The position numbers and the translations under genes are program-made. A stretch of DNA of 64,000 bases. Origin: Crotophaga sulcirostris (taxonomy: Eukaryota; Chordata; Aves; Cuculiformes; Crotophagidae). The notes beneath the pieces were generated by a model that worked only from the letters and a program-made list of their open reading frames with translations, was not told where the DNA came from and made no database searches. Below, piece after piece: positions 59,401-64,000 of the stretch (positions are counted from its first letter, which is position 1; every line of letters starts with the position of its first letter). Location of the stretch: assembly GCA_013397455.1 (NCBI GenBank), contig VYZB01000274.1, positions 1-64,000 on the forward strand, read 5' to 3'.

Positions 59401-61685
59401 CACTGGGATGAGCAGATCACACCATAGATCTTCCTGGCCTCTGCTTTCTTTCATAGCTGTGACATCCTCTATCACTTTCCGCCAGAAAACAGATGTGAAA
59501 TGTTTTCCTTGATGGGACAGGGTTCTTGCAACCCACTTGCGTAGGTCTCTGCACAAGGCACTCTGAAATGAGGTTTGAGTGCTGCTTTCCACATATCTGT
59601 GCTGTAATTAAAAAATTTGCAGAAAAAGCGGGCACATCAGATAGCATTTAGGGGCTGCAGAAAAATCCATTAGGATGAGATACTTACAGGAATCTACCTG
59701 ATTCAATTGTCAAAAAGGAGGCTGATCTATGACATGATTTCTGTGGAAGAGCACCTTCCTGAGAAATAATTTCTGTGTACTGACCTTGCCTTTAACATAG
59801 CAGAGAAATGTATAGAAAGAATCAATTTTTGGAGCTTACTGTCCAGTCCAAGTGAAAAAAATAGGGCATTTTTGAATGAAAATGACAAATAAATCAATTA
59901 CAGACTGATGCAGAATATGGAAAAATATTTGTACTCTCACCAGTGTTCACAAGCTAGGAGAACTATTTCCCTTTGTCTTTAGAGCAATGCAGATCAGAAT
60001 GAACCAGGGCCACAAGTCCTGCTGGGAACCTTTAGGTGATATTTTAATGCAACCAATAAAACACAAGCTGTCTTCAACTGCATAAACGCTTTTACTTTTC
60101 CAAGAACAAGTGTACCTCCATAGCAACAACAAAAGCTAGACTGCACTAATTGATATTACTGCAGCACTTAGAGAATGAATTACGTTGATTAGTAGGTTTG
60201 GGAAGGTTTAGTTTTTCTGTGTGATTTCTTTAAAGATAAGAGCCCCAAAAAGCAGTGCTTCAGATACGCAGAGAAGGAAAAGCTGTGACCTGTCTTTACG
60301 AAAAATGAAAATGACATGGAATAACAGCAATTAATCAGACATACTGCCACAGAATAATTGGAAGATGTTCAGACATGCCTTTTAACCTTGAAGTGCATAT
60401 TTGTGAAGATTTTCAGTGCCAAATAAAGCATTTGAATACCCTTTGTTCCATTATTAGTAAAGGGAACTGGACATGAGGGTGGCCTAGACAGCTTTAGGAA
60501 TCTCCCTTTCTTTTCACAGTACGACTAATGGAAGATGTTTATCCTGCCCCATACAGCTGATGCCAAGTTTTTGTGCCTTTGCCTCCTGGCAGGAGGCAGT
60601 TACTGCGCTGCAGTCCTTTTGTGGTTTTTTTCATAAAGCACAGTAGAGAAGAGTGTTAGTCATGATTATTGATCAACAGCATACAAAAATAGCAGCCTTG
60701 ATACAGAGATTTTGGTATGTTTCTCATGCTGCTCTTAGATCAACAACAAAAAGTCACCTGTCATAGTACTCAGTTGTGCTGTTGACACCCGAACATGAGC
60801 CCAACATCTATTTAAACAAGAAGCTGTCATTAAAAGCTTTCTTGGAAGCCCCTTTATTTGTGATAATTTGTTACAGCTTGTAGACTGGTATTTCGGTAGC
60901 TCACACATCATCCTTCCAGGCATGAGAATGGCCATAATAAAAATAGAAATGTGACAGGTCACGTTTCTACACTTCAGCCTAATGAGATAATTTAATGTGC
61001 TGTTAATGGCTCTAGATCTCTTACATCCTCCTTAAGCCCAGTTCTAACAATGTGAGATTTGAGGAAATAGAAGTCTCTGGTCTGGAGATGCTGGTTCTTT
61101 TTATAGCATGTTTTGCTGCTCTGCAAAGTGTAAAATTCAAGATTAATTTGAGATTAGTTTGGGTAAGCATAAGTACATCACAGAAAGATTTTAAATTACT
61201 TTTCTGGTTTATGAAGTCTATTGGTGCTCAGGAAAAGGGTGAAAACTTGAAAGCCAGTGCTTCTGAAGAGTATTCGGTGCAATACAACTTCCACTTGGAA
61301 AATCTTACAGTTTCTTTCGGGTTCTTGAGAATTTGACAACAATGAAGTATTTCTGGAGATCCTGTTTATTCTGGTTTTAGTTTGAACATATAGTATAAGA
61401 GATTTTTATTTTAAAATAAATACAATTGATTATAATATGAAACACTAACATCTATTCTATTATTCTATTCAATTTGTGCATGTCTAAGTGCACACAAGAT
61501 GTTATATTTATGATTCCTAAGCAGTTATTAGAATTGCCGTTTGTAGCATAATCCTTTAAATTCTTCATAACTTCTAGATTTTCATGCGTGCTTGACAATT
61601 CTTTCCATGTGTACACAAGCAAAATATTTTATTCTTTGTTGTGGAGTAATATGCCTTTTATTTTGCTTAGTACTAGCAAAATGTG
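56493..61685. other. Unassigned AT-rich DNA
   Basis: No recognised exon or mobile element in 5.2 kb. A short poly-G stretch near 59155 is natural-looking. All frames are short. Confidence 0.4.
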
Positions 61686-62188
61686 ATCACAGAATCATAG
61701 AATCATAGAATGGTTTCAGTTGGAAGGGATCTTAAAGATATCCAGTTCCAACCCCCCTGCCATGGGCACGGACACCTCCCACTGGGTCAGGGTTCCCCTT
61801 AGGAACACCACTCATCACCAGTCCTAACTTTGACACTGAGCCATTGACCACAACTCTTTTGAGTGCAACCATCCAGCCAATTCCTTTTTCCCTGAGTGTT
61901 CTACTCATCATATTCATGTCTCTCCTATTTAGAGACAAGAATGTCATATGTGGGACAGTGTCAATTGCTTTGCATAAGTCCAGGTCGATGATATCAGTTA
62001 CTCTTCCCTTATTCAGCAGTGCCGCAGCCCTATCGTAGAAGGCCACCAAATTTGCCAGGCATGGTTTGCCCTTAGTGAAGCCATGTTGATTGTCGCCAAT
62101 CATCTCCTTATTTTCCATGTGCCTCTGCAGAGTTTCCAGAAGGATCTATTCCATGATCTTGTCAGGCAGAGGTCAGACTGACTGGTCT
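61686..62188 (-). mobile_element. CR1 retrotransposon, internally deleted copy
   Basis: The minus-strand copy carries RT sequence from about 62188: ENKEMIGDNQHGFTKG, then CLANLVAFYD, IDLDLCKAIDTVPH (decayed [13 protein letters not shown]), RVVVNGSVS and MSGVPKG. It then jumps near 61796 straight into the last ~110 bp of the 3' UTR (CCATGGCAGG-type box, ATTCTATG octamers). The RT FADD block and the ORF2 C-terminus are missing. The frame is open for 128 codons but joins RT to 3' UTR sequence and is not a functional gene. Confidence 0.9.
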
Positions 62189-64000
62189 GATCACAGTGAT
62201 CACAGTGTCAAAAATTATAAATGGTAATATTTCAAACCTTTTTTCTAATGTGATAAAGTCCTTGCTGCAAGGACCTTTCCACTTCTGAAGGATCAATTCT
62301 AGTGGGGCTTCATTGTCTCCAAACACAGCCCAGAAGATGCATAGAATATGTACAGTTACAGAATATGTAATTAATATTAAATAATAGAAAAAGGCTCTAG
62401 ATCACTGAATACCATTCTGAATCCCTCAAACCTCTGTGTCAGCTATGTGTCTGTGTCTATGTGTATTTCCCAGAAAGAAAAGATGGTTTTATTATTCTTT
62501 GTATTTATCCCCTAAAAATAATTCACAAAAAATGAAGTCATCACATTGGCAGTATAAACTAATGGCTTTATTAACTTTTCTCCAGCCATAGTTCAACACA
62601 CAAGGCATTTTACCAGGACAAAGACCCACCAGTAAAGATATTACATTCATCTCAAAAAGTTTCTCTTTATGAAATTTCAATTAAGGAAAACCTATCATTT
62701 TCTCTTTCCATTGCCACGTCATAACTTAAAACAGTCCCTTAGGACTTTTTCAGAAAGACACATGTGCCCACTGTGCCTGTATGAGGGATTTTTCCTCTAT
62801 ATGGGGTCAGCACAAGCCCCTTCCCACCAGACACTGGCATCCCTGGAGCATCCTGGGTCACTGTCACAAAACATGCAAGAGATATGTTTGCATCAGGGTG
62901 TAGGGGAAAGAAAATCCATCATTACCCTATAAGTATGCAGCTTTCCTCCAGCCACAATGTGCTCAGGGACAACTAGGTGGCTTGGCCAGGGGAATGTTCT
63001 AGAATGAAGCTGGAAGACATCCTGCAGAGCTGGCAACACAGCACACAGAATAACATAGACCAACTGCTCTGGTGGTTCACCTCTTTCTGTACAAGCTGCT
63101 GGCATCTTCCTTGAAAATAAAGGTATCTGAAAGAGACAGTGATTTTGCCAGCTGCTGAGACCCAGATTTCTGCTTAAGCAACTCTGAGGTCACTCTGTAC
63201 TTCCCAGCACAGATAGCCGGGATGATCTACCACAACAATGCAGTGGTTCTCAGAGGACTACAGGACCTATTGTGTGTCTGCTCTGCACTGTTTTGAAAGT
63301 CCATGATGCTCTACCACATGGGGCAAAACCCAAACAAAACCAAAAACGTAAATTCAAACTCTGTTTGACTGTTCTAGGAAATTAATGAAAGACAGACATC
63401 AGATTGCAGATATTGTGCCATAAATATACATATACGTACTGAGGGCATTTTCTATTGCATTAGTCATATCCCTATATGAACCCAGGTTGCTCATGATGAG
63501 GTTCCAGACAAGCTGTGGCAGCAGACAGTTTGACTGGCAGCAGTCAGCCTGTGCAGAGGCTTTCTTAGTCTCTCCACCAGAGCAGCATCAAACTCTGCAG
63601 CCAAACAGATTGACAATCTGTTACTCCACTTTCAGAGCTTCAAGCCATAATGGACCACCAGATCTGACATCTAAATAGCATCCAGATAGCCAGTGCTGTG
63701 GCCAAAGTCTGCTATTAGACCACAGAATGCCCTTCCTGTGGAGATTGAAATGTGTGTAACAAGCAGAGAATGTTTTCACTGGTCTTTTAGCTGGCTAAGC
63801 ACGTCTTCCAGGCAAAGCAAAGCTGAGCTTACAGCTTGATTTGGCTACAAAGAGGGTGAGTTTCTCTCCACTGACTTCACTGACTTGTGGATGCAGTTTC
63901 ATGTCCACACACTGTGCTATGCAGCTTTGAGGGGTCTGAGCAGGAGCAGAGAAAAGAACAAGCCTCCATCAGATTGGTATTCACATCCTTAGCCACGGCA
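62189..64000. other. Unassigned DNA to the window edge
   Basis: No recognised exon or mobile element. Frames at 62669-62932 and 63487-63678 have no domain. Confidence 0.4.

Noticed and set aside
61732..62118. 128-codon frame as a candidate gene
   Set aside because: It is CR1 reverse transcriptase joined to CR1 3' UTR by an internal deletion.
1..64000. CRISPR array, operons, tRNA or rRNA genes
   Set aside because: No regularly spaced repeats, cloverleaf or rRNA core sequences were seen. The window is vertebrate nuclear DNA.

Overview
The window looks like bird nuclear DNA, probably from a songbird (Passeriformes). Ten CR1 non-LTR retrotransposon copies lie on both strands, with the characteristic 3' ends carrying repeats of ATTCTATG-type or ATACTGTG-type octamers. 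There is also an avian-type ERVL LTR, and a spliced RING-finger gene of the Topors-like kind that I associate with multi-copy families in songbird genomes. The background is AT-rich and has no bacterial-style gene packing, no recognisable tRNA or rRNA gene and no CRISPR array.

Layout. Positions 1-207 hold the right part of a probable endogenous retrovirus LTR. From about 0.2 to 29.5 kb the sequence is mostly unassigned intergenic or intronic DNA. It carries CR1 fragments at 4.0, 4.7-5.7, 6.2, 10.1, 13.9, 18.5-19.05 and 24.1 kb, the last nested inside an ERVL-type LTR (23.8-24.56 kb). At 29.49-33.39 kb is a nearly full-length minus-strand CR1 with a CpG-rich 5' region, a long ORF1 frame (zinc-knuckle-like cysteines plus an SGNH/esterase-like domain) and a broken ORF2 whose reverse transcriptase core is deleted.

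The only convincing host gene is on the minus strand at 35.07-36.4 kb. It has a 5' non-coding exon, a 231-bp GT-AG intron, a 347-codon RING-finger Topors-like coding exon and a poly(A) signal 25 bases after the stop. A second, diverged copy of its 5' exon, with splice donor, lies 1861 bp away at 34.44-34.56 kb, which suggests a decayed tandem array.

From 36.5 to 64 kb the sequence is again mostly unassigned. It contains a CR1 tail (39.3 kb), a 114-bp poly-G run interrupted by an N (43.2 kb, probably an assembly artefact), a polypyrimidine tract (50.3-50.5 kb), a short tandem duplication (56.4 kb) and an internally deleted CR1 (61.7-62.2 kb).

No genes here act together as a pathway. The window is a repeat-scarred gene desert around one probable E3 ubiquitin/SUMO ligase gene. 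The most interesting points are the duplicated, splice-competent 5' exon beside that gene, and two unrelated CR1 copies truncated at the same codon of the reverse transcriptase. All family names come from recognition by eye, with no database search.
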